Shown: piece by piece, positions 1 to 10,501 of the stretch
Numbering within the stretch: the first letter of the stretch is position 1
Layout of the letters: every line of letters starts with the position of its first letter
Origin: Rhizophlyctis rosea
Taxonomy: Eukaryota > Chytridiomycota > Chytridiomycetes > Rhizophlyctidales > Rhizophlyctidaceae
Reading direction: 5' to 3'
DNA length: 64,000 nt
NCBI GenBank assembly: GCA_027596075.1
Contig: JADGJC010000092.1
Location: 58,703-122,702, forward strand
Position numbers and translations under genes: made by a program
Notes under the pieces: generated by a model
Databases searched by the model: none
Seen by the model: only the letters and a program-made list of their open reading frames with translations
What the model was told of the DNA's origin: nothing

Positions 1-1690
1 CCAGCGGTCTCGATGGACAACAGTGGAAATATCGTTTGGGCCCGTCACAACGAGATTCGACGGCGAATGTGAAGGCTTCATTGAATGACGATGTAAACTG
101 GGGAGCGGATACTGTTGCCCAACAAGGAGTTGGGAAGTGTGAAGTCTATCCGCAGACACTACAGGACAGCCCCAATGGTCGGTGGGTCCTTCATTGCTTG
201 AGCGTACTGTTCAACCGATCCACTTTGTTAATGCATTTCAATGACAGTTTCGCCGTTGTCTGCGGAGATCGAGAATTCATTATCTTACACCGCATTGGTT
301 GGTAGGTTCAACTCTTAATACTTAATACTGTCTGGACACGTTATTTTTGACATTTCTTTTTTGCTAAGATATGACATCCGCGAATTCACCACAAAGGTGA
401 AGGTCTTCAAATCCTTCAAGGAAAAGACCAACGTCAACATCCGCACTTCCTACGGCGCCGAGGGCATTTTCGGTGGTGTATTGATGGGAGTAAGGAGCAG
501 CGCGTTCTTGAAGTTTTATGATTGGGATACGGGGGTTTGTGTGATGAGGGTGGATGTTGTAGCGAAGAATGTCAGTATCAGAACCTTTTTGTCGTGGGGA
601 TGACGCGATTGCCCATGCTGACTTCTTGCAAATGGACAGATCTACTGGTCAGAATCCGACCTCGTCGCCATCGCATGTGAAGACACGACCTATGTTTTGA
701 AGTTCGACCATATCTCTTAGCAGCAGTATTTGGACACGTATGGTGCTGGGGATATTGGGGAGGAAGGGATTGAGGAGGCGTTTGAGTTCATTAGGGAGAT
801 TTCCGAATGTGAGTCTGATTGGTTTCTAATTGTTGTCGAGATACTGATTGCGTATTTGTGAGATAGGGTCAAAACGGATTGCTGGGTTGGCGACTGTTTC
901 ATTTACACCAACACCGCTAGTCGGCTCAATTACCTTGTTGGTGGTTAGACGGCTACGTTGGGCCACTTTGACATGTATGTTGTATACTTCTTTCTGTTGT
1001 TATTATTGAAAATGCTAACGACCTCTGCAGTAACATGTACCTCCTCGAATATATTCCACGCGACAACCGCGTTTACCTTGCGGACAAGGTGGGCATCTGA
1101 CCCTGAATAAGTGAATTTGTAATTGATGTGCTGAATCACCCATTTGCAGGACCTTGCCGTCTTTAGCTGTCCGTTCCATTTCAGTCTCATCGAGTACCAA
1201 ATAGCCACTTTGCGTGGGGACTGGCTGCGGCGAAGGGTTCTTCCTGGTGCCCGCAGATCAGAAGAATCGTGTTGCGCGGTTCTTGGAAGGACAAGATATC
1301 TGAGAATGTGTTGGGTGAACATGGGCCTGCGTCTGATATAGGACGTCTTGCAGATCTGAAGGAACAAGCCCTTGCCGTTTCCACGGATTCGGAGCACCGG
1401 TTCGACCTTGCGATTGGGTTGAACAAGTTGGAGGTTGCGCTTGAGATTGCGAAGGAGGTTGGTCGGGAGGACCGGTGAAAGACGGTTGCGGATACGGCGT
1501 TGGCTATTCGGAAGGTATGAATGTGGCGATTGGAAGGGTTTTTTAGGAAGCATTGTTTGACAGACATATCGCAGTTTGATTTGGCGGGGGAATGTGTGAA
1601 GCACGCGAAGGATTTGGAGGATCTTCTTATGTACTAAGCAACAGGTAATGGAGAGGGGATGCGCGAGTTGGCTGAGTTGGCACGTAAGTA
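1..1690 (+). pseudogene. Decayed coatomer subunit beta' (COPB2/Sec27) copy, 5' end outside the window
   Basis: Coatomer beta' is a WD40 subunit of the COPI coat of Golgi-to-ER vesicles. The window opens inside the gene with the conserved Sec27/COPB2 stretch PAVSMDNSGNIVWARHNE. Further conserved blocks follow in order: NVKASLNDDVN near 70, CEVYPQTLQ near 140, GAEGIFGG near 450, FYDWDTG near 520, GDCFIYT near 890, MYLLEYIPRDNR near 1035, VSTDSEHRFDLAIGLNKLE near 1380 and GMRELAELA near 1660. GT-AG introns are still visible (for example 980-1030 and 1090-1150). The gene is broken: a one-base loss near position 55, in-frame stops near 718 (TAG), 946 (TAG), 1476 (TGA where Trp is expected) and 1635 (TAA), a frameshift near 1220, and a missing segment after about 305. 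Retained introns argue against a retrocopy. Identity is confident; the number of lesions is a minimum. Confidence 0.85.
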
Positions 1691-2351
1691 TCGAGGTGGT
1701 GTGATTTAACTCCATATGCGGTCTGGAAAAGCTCAGTTATTCCAATACCAGTGATGTTTCCAGAGCGACGGGAAGAGTTGTCGGCCAGGGATGCGCGCCT
1801 TCCGGCCGAAAATGAGAGCATCAAGGGACATGAAGTTCGATACCCGCGAAGTATCACCATTCAGAACGTATTGTACTTTGTGTTCGCACCAACATAGGTA
1901 AGAATAAACGCATATCAGATGGGCGTCCGAAGACCTCAACAGGATACGAATTGACGTGAATATGCTTTTGCAGGTTTACCAACTCGTTTTATCCGCGGAC
2001 CAAGTGTTTCCGCCAAAGGTTGTTCGTGAAGCACTTGACGGTATTGTTCGTAAAAGTTGCTGCGATGTACTTGATCGGATGAACCCCACATCAAACCTGT
2101 CGTCGTGCCGGCATCCACCAGTCGAATCCACGTCCCAGCAATCGTGCCCCATCCTCTGCGCTACACATGAAGAGGGTCGGACCTAAACCCGCCCCACGTC
2201 GTACTCATCCAACACCAGCCCGCCGTGCTTCGTCGCCACCTGTCGGAAGTGAACAGTGAAGAGCACCAAACTCATCGTCGGAGGAACTTCGCGCTGTGCA
2301 TCATGGGGTGTTGCCGAGTGTTGCACGCCCACTTGCTGACAGCACTCGCGT
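1691..2351. other. No supportable gene between the COPB2 and cyclin relics
   Basis: I see short open frames on both strands but no family match. The first part may be more decayed COPB2 3' sequence. The second part may be the poorly conserved N-terminal region of the cyclin copy that follows. Confidence 0.4.
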
Positions 2352-3070
2352 GAAGGATGTGTTGATGGAGGACGAGTATGCGATAGACATTGTGGTGCAT
2401 TTAAGGAATACGGAGGTAATGTCGTGAAACGGACCTCAACGTGGTATCTATTCGCCGTCACCGCATTTCAACAAAAACTCACATACACACAACTGACTCC
2501 AGGTCCAAACAATGCCCAACCCAGACTACATGACCCACCAAAGCGAACTAACCTGGTCCATGCGCACAATCCTCATTGACTGGCTCATAAAAACCCACGC
2601 CCACTACCCCCTCCTCCCCGAAACCCTCTTCCCAACCATTGTCATCCTCGAACGCTTCCTCTCCCTCCGCCCAGTATCCGTCACGAAACGTCACCTCGTA
2701 GGCGCGACCGCCCTCCTAATTGCATGCAAGTACGAGGAAATCGTCGTGCCCACTGTGGGAGCGTTGGAATACATTGTTGATGGAGCGTACAAGAGAGGAG
2801 TTTTTGAAAGCTGAGAAGTATATGTTGGGGATATTGAAATTTGAGCTTGGGTATTCGAGCCCGTATGGATTCAACAGGCGGATTAGTAGGGGGCAGGGGC
2901 TGGATTGTAAGACGAGAGTTATGGCGAAGTATTTTTTGGAGGCTAGTTTTGGGTATGAGATGCTTGAAGTGCGGTCCTAGTCAGGTGGCGCGGGCGGCGA
3001 TGTTTTTAAGTCGGAAGATTGAGAACTACATGAAACATACGAGATCTTGCTCTCGTTTCCATTCTTGAGA
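2352..3070 (+). pseudogene. Decayed B-type cyclin
   Basis: B-type cyclins activate Cdk1 for mitotic entry. The cyclin box is clear. A short exon reading DEYAIDIVVHLRNTE is followed by an intron (about 2417-2503) and then the exon at 2504-2814 with MPNPDYMTHQ, ILIDWLIKTH, LLPETLF and ACKYEEI. The reading frame is lost near 2798 by a one-base change in the segment expected to read AYKREEFLKAEKYMLG. The next block (2800-2980) continues in another frame with KFELGYSSPYGFNRRIS and KTRVMAKYFLEASF. A second shift near 2975 moves to a third frame carrying SQVARAAMFLSRKIE. All three blocks are collinear with Clb/Cdc13-type cyclins. The C-terminal cyclin fold is not recognisable after about 3060. Two frameshifts make a functional product unlikely unless they are sequence errors. 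Confidence 0.85.
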
Positions 3071-3189
3071 TCAACTGGGATGACATATGATGGGCATTGC
3101 TCAGTTTCATCATCCAAACCGTGCGCAGTTCCTCGATAGGGACGAGCGAGACTTCTATCCAGAAATACCCATTTCCCGAGCTGCTTGTG

Positions 3190-3440
3190 CGGGAACAAGA
3201 GGATGTGCCGAATGAGGAAGAAATGACGCTAGAGAGGAGGATGGAGGAAGAATAGCAGGCGAGGGAGTGTTTTGCGGATAGGGACGGAGCCTGATGAAGA
3301 GGGTGGGGATGGGTCCGCGTGTTGTGCATCTATTGTTGGGATCGCTGTCATTGTAGACCATGGGGAGTACGGACTTTTGGAGGAATATAGGATTCAAGGA
3401 GGACGAGGGAGTTATGTAGTTGTGGTGATTCAGTAAATAG
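3190..3440 (+). repeat. Dispersed repeat, copy A (related to 6840-7060)
   Basis: Translated in the frame starting at 3269, this reads EPDEEGGDGSACCASIVGI and then a hydrophobic stretch and VDHGE. A similar run (ELDEESDRSAYAFIGGVTII, then a stop, then GHAEQ) occurs at 6943-7050. The DNA upstream of both also shares the string around GATGTGCCGA and a purine-rich tract. It is probably a remnant of an unidentified gene or repeat present at least twice. No family recognised. Confidence 0.45.
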
Positions 3441-3966
3441 AATATCTTGTGGCGATGCTTACGCCGCATCCTTTTGCATGGCAGCATTGGCATCTCAAGT
3501 TGCGGTTGGATGGAGACGAACCAGAAAGGCAAAGAGCGCTGAAATCGCTGAACCCCCGAATATTCATGGCAATGGCATCTGTACCGATACATCAGCCAAC
3601 TCTCATCCGGCATGCATCGTAACATCTGACCCTGACACTGCATTATGGCCGTTGATGTATTTATCCTACACCGTCCCAAAGGTGCACGCCAACAGATGCT
3701 TCCCACAACCCAGAAGCACTAAAACGGGAGCGAGGAAAGATGTCGAGGAATGACTTCGCCGTAGCACCCTACTGGGTTCCCCATCTACAAGAGCACGTAC
3801 TTCTACATGAAACCGTCCTTTCTGCTTCCCTTATGATCCAAATTCGTCAAGGTCGATGCTGTTACACCATGCACTTCTCCGCCTGCGAGCCTCATCTATG
3901 GACTTCTTTTTTTATCCACTTCCAATTTCGCTACAACTCTCCACTCGGAAGCACCATAGGTAAATT
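3441..3966. other. No supportable gene
   Basis: Several short overlapping open frames on both strands. None has recognisable motifs or splice structure. Confidence 0.4.
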
Positions 3967-4030
3967 GTATCACATCTATCTACATCTATCCACATCTACA
4001 TACATCCAACACCTGTCTACATCTACTGAT
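3967..4030 (+). repeat. Degenerate ACATCTA-rich microsatellite
   Basis: About 60 bp of imperfect repeats of ACATCTATC/ACATCTAC type. It lies about 30-90 bp beyond the stop codon of the minus-strand secreted protein gene, so probably in its 3' flank. Confidence 0.7.
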
Positions 4031-4056
4031 AGTTTCTATATAACCGACAAATACTG

Positions 4057-5304
4057 CTATGAACATGCACATCTTATTGAAAAGCCAACGCACACTAATG
4101 TGACTACATTCCAAGCCACGGGCGCAAGACTGACTGTACGAAGTCTTCTACTTCCACTTGGGGAATTGACGGAGTTTGAATTGCTGCCTCCCGCCTGAGG
4201 TGTGGAACGAGGGGAAGGGATTGGTGGAGGGTTGGAGACGGTGACGGTGCTATTGTTTTCGGATTCTGAGTTTGATGCTTTTGGAGTTCCCGTGCTGTTG
4301 TTTCCGGATTCTGAATTTGACGTTTTTACGGATCCCGTGCTGTTGTTGTCTCCTGAGTTTGAATGTGACGTTTCTGCAGATCCCGTGCCAGGACCCACTG
4401 GACCCCTGTTGCTGATACTGCTTCCAATGTCATTGATAGCTGAAGCTATGCTGCTGCTGCTTGTGGATGGTGTGGATAGGGATGGGGACTGGTTGACAGT
4501 GGTGATTGTTGGAGATGGGGATGCAGTTGCCGTTGATGTGGGCTGCATCATGGCTAGAGCAGGATCCATGTTCGAGGTATGGGCAGAGCAAGAAGGGTCA
4601 GGGACCAGGTTGAATCGACAGACTTCATCATCAGGGCGTTGGTCTATGAGCAAGGGGACGAATATGCCTCCGTTTCCAAGTCCTGTGGGTATGGGTGGTG
4701 GGGAGGTTGACTGCGTCGGCGAGGGCTGTGGTGGTGCGTTGAATGTGAAATTGGTCCAGTCAAATGTCCAGTCCAAGCAAAAGGTATTGGGCATTATGGT
4801 ACCATTAAAGAGTCGTGTTCGGCGACAGTCATGGCTTATTCCCCGGTGGATTACCGGAAACTCGCCGGCATAGGTGCATTGCTGCCCTATACAGGCGCAG
4901 GGGATAGCGTCTTTGGTTTTACTTGTCCAATCTGCTTTGTTGTAGTATTTCCATTTTTGGAGCAGGGAGGGTGGCCAGGAACTTTGGGGTGTTTGCCAAG
5001 GGTCGAAGGATACATTGTTTGTGGCTTTGCGGGCGTCGGAGAGGAAGAGGGCGATCAGGGTTGATTGGGATATGGAGGTGTAGGATGGCAGGTTTGGAAA
5101 GGTAAACAATTGAAAGTCCGAGGGGTCTATGGGCGGGTGTTGGGTCGTCGTGCAGAGGTTGCAGTAGGAGGTTTGGGTATAGACATAGTAAGTTGGCGGC
5201 TTTGCTAGTTCGCAATCTCGACCGTCCACATTGACGCTGACAGTGAGGGTGAGTTGGGCTTGGGTTAGGAGGGTGAGGATGAAGCTTGGGTGAATACGCA
5301 TCAT
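4057..5304 (-). CDS. Secreted Ser/Thr-rich, probably GPI-anchored cell-surface protein
   Basis: A single uninterrupted 415-residue frame starting at the ATG ending at 5304 (a second ATG follows directly). Residues 1-22 look like a signal peptide, with a hydrophobic core after MMRIH. Residues about 25-215 form a cysteine-containing domain (CNLC, CACIGQQC, CRRTR) with N-glycosylation sequons such as NGT and NFT. From about residue 255 the chain becomes Ser/Thr/Pro/Asn-rich. It contains a 15-residue repeat in three tandem copies around 315-365, with cores NSGDNNSTGS, ESGNNSTGT and ESENNSTVT. The C-terminus is hydrophobic, as expected for GPI attachment. This layout suggests a wall or surface protein on a glycosylated stalk. 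I do not recognise the N-terminal domain. Codon use is free of stops and the frame is intact. Confidence 0.75.
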   Translation of the reverse strand: MMRIHPSFILTLLTQAQLTLTVSVNVDGRDCELAKPPTYYVYTQTSYCNLCTTTQHPPIDPSDFQLFTFPNLPSYTSISQSTLIALFLSDARKATNNVSFDPWQTPQSSWPPSLLQKWKYYNKADWTSKTKDAIPCACIGQQCTYAGEFPVIHRGISHDCRRTRLFNGTIMPNTFCLDWTFDWTNFTFNAPPQPSPTQSTSPPPIPTGLGNGGIFVPLLIDQRPDDEVCRFNLVPDPSCSAHTSNMDPALAMMQPTSTATASPSPTITTVNQSPSLSTPSTSSSSIASAINDIGSSISNRGPVGPGTGSAETSHSNSGDNNSTGSVKTSNSESGNNSTGTPKASNSESENNSTVTVSNPPPIPSPRSTPQAGGSNSNSVNSPSGSRRLRTVSLAPVAWNVVTLVCVGFSIRCACS

Positions 5305-6839
5305 GAATTTACTGGAGAGTAGAGTTGACCATTCTCTGAGGTTTTCTGGGCAATGATTTCCACTCTGGAGAGTGCTAGAGTTGAAAGGGACTCACTTGGC
5401 CCTGGTGGAGCTGTGGCGGGGTGGAGGGGGTGGAACCGAACAGGATCCCGCCCACAGCTGGTGTTGACAGCTTGGCACAGTCGGGAAAGCTTGCTTACTT
5501 CAGCTGGTGTCCAGCTGTCCAACCGCCATTCAACCACACCTCCCTGCGACCTGAACCGACGCCGGTTCATGTCTGCGCAACCCTCCAGCTCGAAGATCGA
5601 TGCTGGCAGATACCCACGAGTCATCAGCACATCCAACCCACCACCTCCGCAACACCCCATTCACATACACCAAGGACTGCCATCCGCCTTTTGCCGTCCG
5701 CTCGCGTATTCACATCATCAACTGTAACCGCTACGACCTCTACTTTTTTCGCGTTGAAGAGTGCGAGAAAGATGTCTATATCTGCGGGCTGAACAATCGA
5801 ATCTGGAGTTTCAGGGGTATTCGGTGGTGGTGTTATTTTTGGATAGAGCAGTATTGTATAATGAGATCAATGTGTGCATCCGGACTTTTCAAGAAGGACG
5901 CGTAAAGTGCACCATTCCTTGGGCACGCGCAGCCGCTTGCTGATAGATCGAACAGTGAAAGAGGCAAGATCAATGGATAGGAAATCAACAGCAGGACAGG
6001 CGGTGCATGCTACTGTACCTCGCGCGTCGTTCAAAACTGTTGGGATGCGCTGGAGATCATCAGCTACCTCCTTACGGGAGCAAACCACAAACTCGCCATA
6101 TTGAGCATCGTACTCAGGGTATTGGGGGAGGGGACTCTAGTGTGCACCTATTGTTGAGATCAAGTCTTCACAATCAACCGATGGTTGCGGATCTCAAAAG
6201 GTTGGCAGGTATCAACCCAAAGAAGTGTTTCTACTCATCGTCAGACATACTCCCTTCGTCAACGAACCAAGCCCTAAACCACGCAAACTACGGCATGCCG
6301 CCAGTATGCGAAACACTCACCGTCTCAAGGTCATATTGAAAAATCTCCGAAGCCCCGATATTTGCGCATGGCACCTTTTCTACGTTTCGAGTTATGTAAA
6401 TGCACAACGGCGATTGGCAGTTTGCGTGGTTTATACTTGCGAACACGAACACAGGTATGCATTGGGATGTTTCCTTGTATTTGCCCTCCCGCTTCCCCCC
6501 TCCCCCTCCCCTAAGTACAAAGAGCCCCTGCATCTCACCATTCACGTTGATACCCAAGGTGATGCATATACAATGCTGGGTCCGTGTCTGCCCCGACATA
6601 AAACTGCTCTCATGAGCGGCACAAAACAAGCACAATTGCCGACTTGAGTGACTGACATCTTCTTGACGCCAAGCTTATAGCCGAATTCAGGACTGGCGTG
6701 GAGCAGGATGCTTTGGCGACTTCCAGTTCCAAATCCGCAATTGTTGACTTCATCAAGTCACTACCAACCCGCCCGCCGTACGGTTTCGCCAATGACATTG
6801 CTCCAGAACGCTTCGGTCCCCGGTGTGACATCGACCTTG
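5305..6839. other. No confidently identified gene
   Basis: Open frames of 60-140 residues overlap on both strands. One plus-strand frame near 5700 (IHIINCNRYDLYFF) faintly recalls the beta-helix of TBCC-type proteins, but the match is too weak to call. Sequence around 6120-6180 is reminiscent of the dispersed repeat copies nearby. Confidence 0.35.
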
Positions 6840-7060
6840 TGTAGGAAGGAGACGATGTGCCGAGGAAAAAATGATACCCGAGGCGGAAGGAGAAGATCAG
6901 AAGGCAAGGGAGCGGGCGAGTCCAAGGGAAGAAGTAGGGCAAGTGTTGTTACGAGGTTTGCAGGGGGAGCTTGATGAAGAGAGTGATAGGTCTGCGTATG
7001 CATTCATTGGCGGAGTCACTATTATTTAAGGCCACGCGGAGCAATTTCCCGATGATGCGA
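6840..7060 (+). repeat. Dispersed repeat, copy B (related to 3190-3440)
   Basis: Shares a collinear DNA string and translated similarity with 3190-3440; see that entry. Here the frame from about 6850 is interrupted by a TAA near 7026. Confidence 0.45.
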
Positions 7061-7163
7061 ATATACTGTAGTGACTTTCCATTGATTATTGTATGAATGA
7101 ATTGGAGAGGTGCTGTGGGCTCAGGTATTTGATTTTCATCAACATCTATTTCTATATACATGT

Positions 7164-8060
7164 TCAAGGCCCATTGGACCACGGCGCGTTGACAAGCTTC
7201 ACCAACCCTTCGAACCTAACTTTCCGAATCTGCATCTCCTCGCTAACCCTCTTAGCTTCAACGTTGAACGGTGTCTCCCACGAATCACCGGTGGACCAGA
7301 AATCCAAAATCCTCTTCTCCCGAAACCGAGCCGCCACCTCTGGGTCCAACGCCGCCACCTCCACCTCTGCAATTCCATTAGTCCTCAATAATACCTCCCT
7401 CAACCCAGTCTGCTTCGCCAACCCTGCACGGACTTCTTCGAACTCCCAATCTATCAAATAATGACATATGAATCTTTCTAACTTTGCGGGGATACGACCA
7501 AGCATTCGGTGAACGTCCTTGCAGTCAAAGACAACTTCGTCTCCGGATATGCTTAACGAGGAAAGGTGGTGCAGATGGGATAGTGGCCGCATGAAGTTTT
7601 CGCGCCAAAGGCTGGCGTCGAAGCCGTAGGTGCACTCAATTGTGATTCTGGTGAGCTGATTTAGAGTGGTGATAGGAATGGTGCCGAGGCTCGTTTCCCA
7701 GCCGGTGCCGTTCCATGAAAAGTGGGTGAGACTGGATTGAGTAAGAGTGCGTAGACTGAAAAGCGCATGCACATAGTCTGTCTCAATGGTGATGGCTTCG
7801 AGGGCTGGTGCGGAGGCCGCAAGATCTTGGAAGGCCGGCTCCGCAAACATTGTCAAGGATTGGAGATAATTGAACCTCACATTTGTGAACCTCGCAAAAG
7901 TCAGAAGTCGGTGCCATTCAATTTCACCTAATCCGGGCAAATTGCCTGCGCCACATATTCCCTGAACGCGTCGTACGTAAACCTTCTCTTCTTGCCTACG
8001 AATCTGATCAGTCTGATCCTCCCAATTCTGAATCTGATCCTCCCATTTCTGCCACTGGCA
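7164..8060 (-). pseudogene. F-box/LRR-type protein paralog, 5'-truncated
   Basis: An open frame of at least 258 residues ends at 7164. It has regularly spaced hydrophobic segments of degenerate leucine-rich-repeat type. It is clearly paralogous to the minus-strand gene at 38578-40094: both share TLTQSSLTHF followed by W(N/D)G, both share RI(L/P)xKLERF, and both have (K/Q)QTGL(R/K)EVV-like blocks near the C-terminus. Compared with that paralog, the F-box and roughly the first 200 residues are missing. Upstream sequence to about 8060 stays open with a heptad-like WQKWEDQIQ segment, but shows neither an F-box nor an ATG in good context. It could be an independent short protein, but truncation is the simpler reading. 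F-box proteins with LRRs select substrates for SCF ubiquitin ligases. Confidence 0.55.
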
Positions 8061-8449
8061 GTCAATAACATTCAGTTCAGAAGACGGGAACGGGACAAAA
8101 GGCTATCATGTTTGGTCCCTTCTTCAAGTATGGTGGGAAAAGTTTGTGCGGGGTTTTGGAGGTTGGACAGGAGGAGGTGGTGGATGGAGGAGTTGTGCAT
8201 CCACTCATCTATTTCACGGCAGGGTCCAAAACACAGTCCCTTTCGGTTTTGGCAAATTTCGCTGGCACACATCACTCGCACATTGAACATTACCCACATC
8301 AGAGTCACCCAACCCGCAGCATCAGAATGGCCAGTGTCCTACTGAGGCCCCAAATCCTCCGACTCACCCACCACAACCGTACCCTGCACCTCCTCCCCAA
8401 TACCCATAACACCCCAACCTCTTTCTTCAGTTAGCCCCAAACACTTCAA

Positions 8450-8700
8450 AGCCGCCCCATGCATCGTAATCCGCTACTCCGCCAACGGAAAACACTACGA
8501 GGCAGTCATCAACGCCGTGTATCACAATTGTATATGGGCACAAAATCGGGGCCGTGAACAGCTTTTGGCGCAGAACCATGCGTTGATCACGGGATATAAT
8601 GAAAAGCTATTCAAAGTTTTTGCGAGGGACGCGTCGGATGCGAGGATGAGATTTGGAGTGTTGCGCTTATGCGTTGGATGGGCTTTGCGATGTTGCTGGG
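8450..8700 (+). pseudogene. Possible WD40 (STRAP-like) fragment
   Basis: In the frame that includes 8517-8741 the peptide NHALITGYNEKLFKVFARD resembles the STRAP/Unrip repeat with its characteristic TGGxxKLLRIYDL pattern. Flanking residues diverge quickly and the frame ends at 8741. This is a tentative identification from one short block. Confidence 0.25.
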
Positions 8701-10144
8701 TAGCTAGAACAGAGAACATGAAAGCTATTGTGGGGTTTTGAGTGAAGTAAATTGTCCCGGAGGGTTTGGGTGGACTTTGAGGGAAAGTGTTGCAAGGGTT
8801 TTGGGGGAGAGGTTGCAATGGAATGATGTTGAGTTTTCTTGGGAGGGTTTTCTTTTGTTGTGTGTGCGGTTGCGGGTATTTTAATCCATGTGTGGAGCAA
8901 TTTAACAGAGCGTGGTAGAATTTTCCGAGTGAAGATCAGCATTTTGCGGTATGCTGCGTCGTCGGAGGAAGGGGACGCATCAGTTGTTGCAGCATAAGCA
9001 TATTGAGACGCTAAGAGATATGTATGTGTTGAACCAGAGGTTTACGGTGGGTACGGTCACATATTGGTAGGTGGGGTGTATTGCGATAGAGCCATTGCAT
9101 GGTGCAGTGTCTTATCGTGATTGGCTTGCCTAGATGAAAGGAACTCATTGGTTTGGGAAAGATACAAGGATGTCCAGGTTCGGCGTTTGTTGTTTGCTAG
9201 CTTCCTTCAGCGGTCTTGGTTGCTCAACCTCATTGCGTTGAAGTTGCATATCAAGACGATGAAGGGACTTTGGTCGCATACGAGCAAATTGGTGGATGTG
9301 ACGTTCAATTACGCCTAATCAGTCTGCGCAAGAGAACGAGGGAAATAAGTGGAGGTAGAGAGGAAGGAGGAGCCGTACGTCTTCAGAGCAGCCGTTGTTG
9401 ACAAGGATGCTTGAGGTGCAACCAGAACATTTTTGTGACGCTTGGCGGCACGATCTTTCGGCATGATTCCCGTCAACCTGAATTTCTTTGCTCATTGCAA
9501 CAAATGTGGGGCTAAAAATGTAGATAAGCGTACAATCTTACCTGGATATGGCGGTGAAGAATAAGGAGGCTGTAGTAGGGCGCTTCCGATGACGGGGTTT
9601 TCTCATTTTCCAACTATCACCAATAAGCCAATCCGTTTTGGATGCAAAAAGGCTGTGGTGATGCTAACGATGAAATGCAGATGGTAGCAGACGGCTGATA
9701 TTGAATGATCTCTGAACTTCATTTGTATGACGGGTTGACAAAACTTCCAGGTGACAGCGACTACATACCCACTCACAACAAAAACGAGATAAGTTGGTGT
9801 TCCTTCCTCTTTGGCAGCGACATTCAACTTTACCAGCGCATGCGGCTTGATTGCGAACTCTAACGTTCTCAAGTATGCATATCTTGGCAGTTTCCAACTG
9901 GAAATGAAAATCAAACTGTTCGTCATAGGAAATCCCTTCTTCCACTTGCGGTGATATCCATCAACACCAGCGCCCAGTAAAGGGCGTTGGTGTTTGTTGC
10001 TCGGGTTGATTGGGCGTTTTGACGGCATCATCATGACGTTTACGTTGGGGGTTGGGTCGCTTGGTCGCCATTACTTAGGGTCGCCATGTCTCCCAGCCTC
10101 CCAAATGCTTGCTGCATGCTGGAATGTATATCTAGGTGGAAATC
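8701..10144. other. No supportable gene
   Basis: Short frames on both strands. The longest is a 143-residue minus-strand frame (9603-10034) without recognisable domains or clear splice sites. Confidence 0.35.
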
Positions 10145-10240
10145 GGAAAACAATCACATGGTGTGGTCAACGTGCCGCGCAAGCACAGTGATGTTATTTT
10201 GAGGGCACAGTTTTGCTGACATGTGTTGCGCCACAAGTGA
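10145..10240 (+). promoter_or_regulatory. 96-bp conserved upstream element, copy 1
   Basis: Aligns without gaps to 45834-45929 on the same strand. By eye there are 14 mismatches in 96 bp (about 85% identity). It ends 261 bp before the ATG of the PD-(D/E)XK gene; the other copy ends 226 bp before the ATG of the PIN-like gene. The surrounding sequence is only weakly similar. A regulatory role is an inference; a short mobile element is the alternative. Confidence 0.6.
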
Positions 10241-10501
10241 ATGCTTTCGGATTTTTGCGGTACATACATTCATCGGAAACGCCACCGCCTCTCGTGCGTA
10301 AAGCCACGGCAACAGCTTCAAATTGGCTCCCCCCAGGTCCAATGCGTACATTGCTATTATTAGAACTAGTAGAATATTTGCCTCCCACTTCCCTCCCTTA
10401 AACCGCAGTGGTATAGTCATCGATAGTGTCGAAGGCGTTGAACTACCGTATTCCACTTCTTTCACTCATCAACCCACATATTCAAATCAAACCTGCACAA
10501 C

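Noticed and set aside
1470..1480. Use of UGA as Trp (alternative genetic code)
   Set aside because: Intact genes here (PD-(D/E)XK protein, I78 inhibitor, BSP peptidase, carboxylesterase, beta-flanking-type protein) end at TGA and encode Trp by TGG; the in-frame TGAs occur only in otherwise damaged genes.
945..1715. 256-residue minus-strand frame
   Set aside because: Antisense of the COPB2 relic; the plus strand carries the recognisable protein.
4202..4873. 223-residue plus-strand frame
   Set aside because: Antisense of the Ser/Thr repeat region of the secreted protein; no start context or domain.
5600..5905. TBCC-domain protein fragment
   Set aside because: Only a single weak block (IHIINCNRYDLYFF) and no collinear support.
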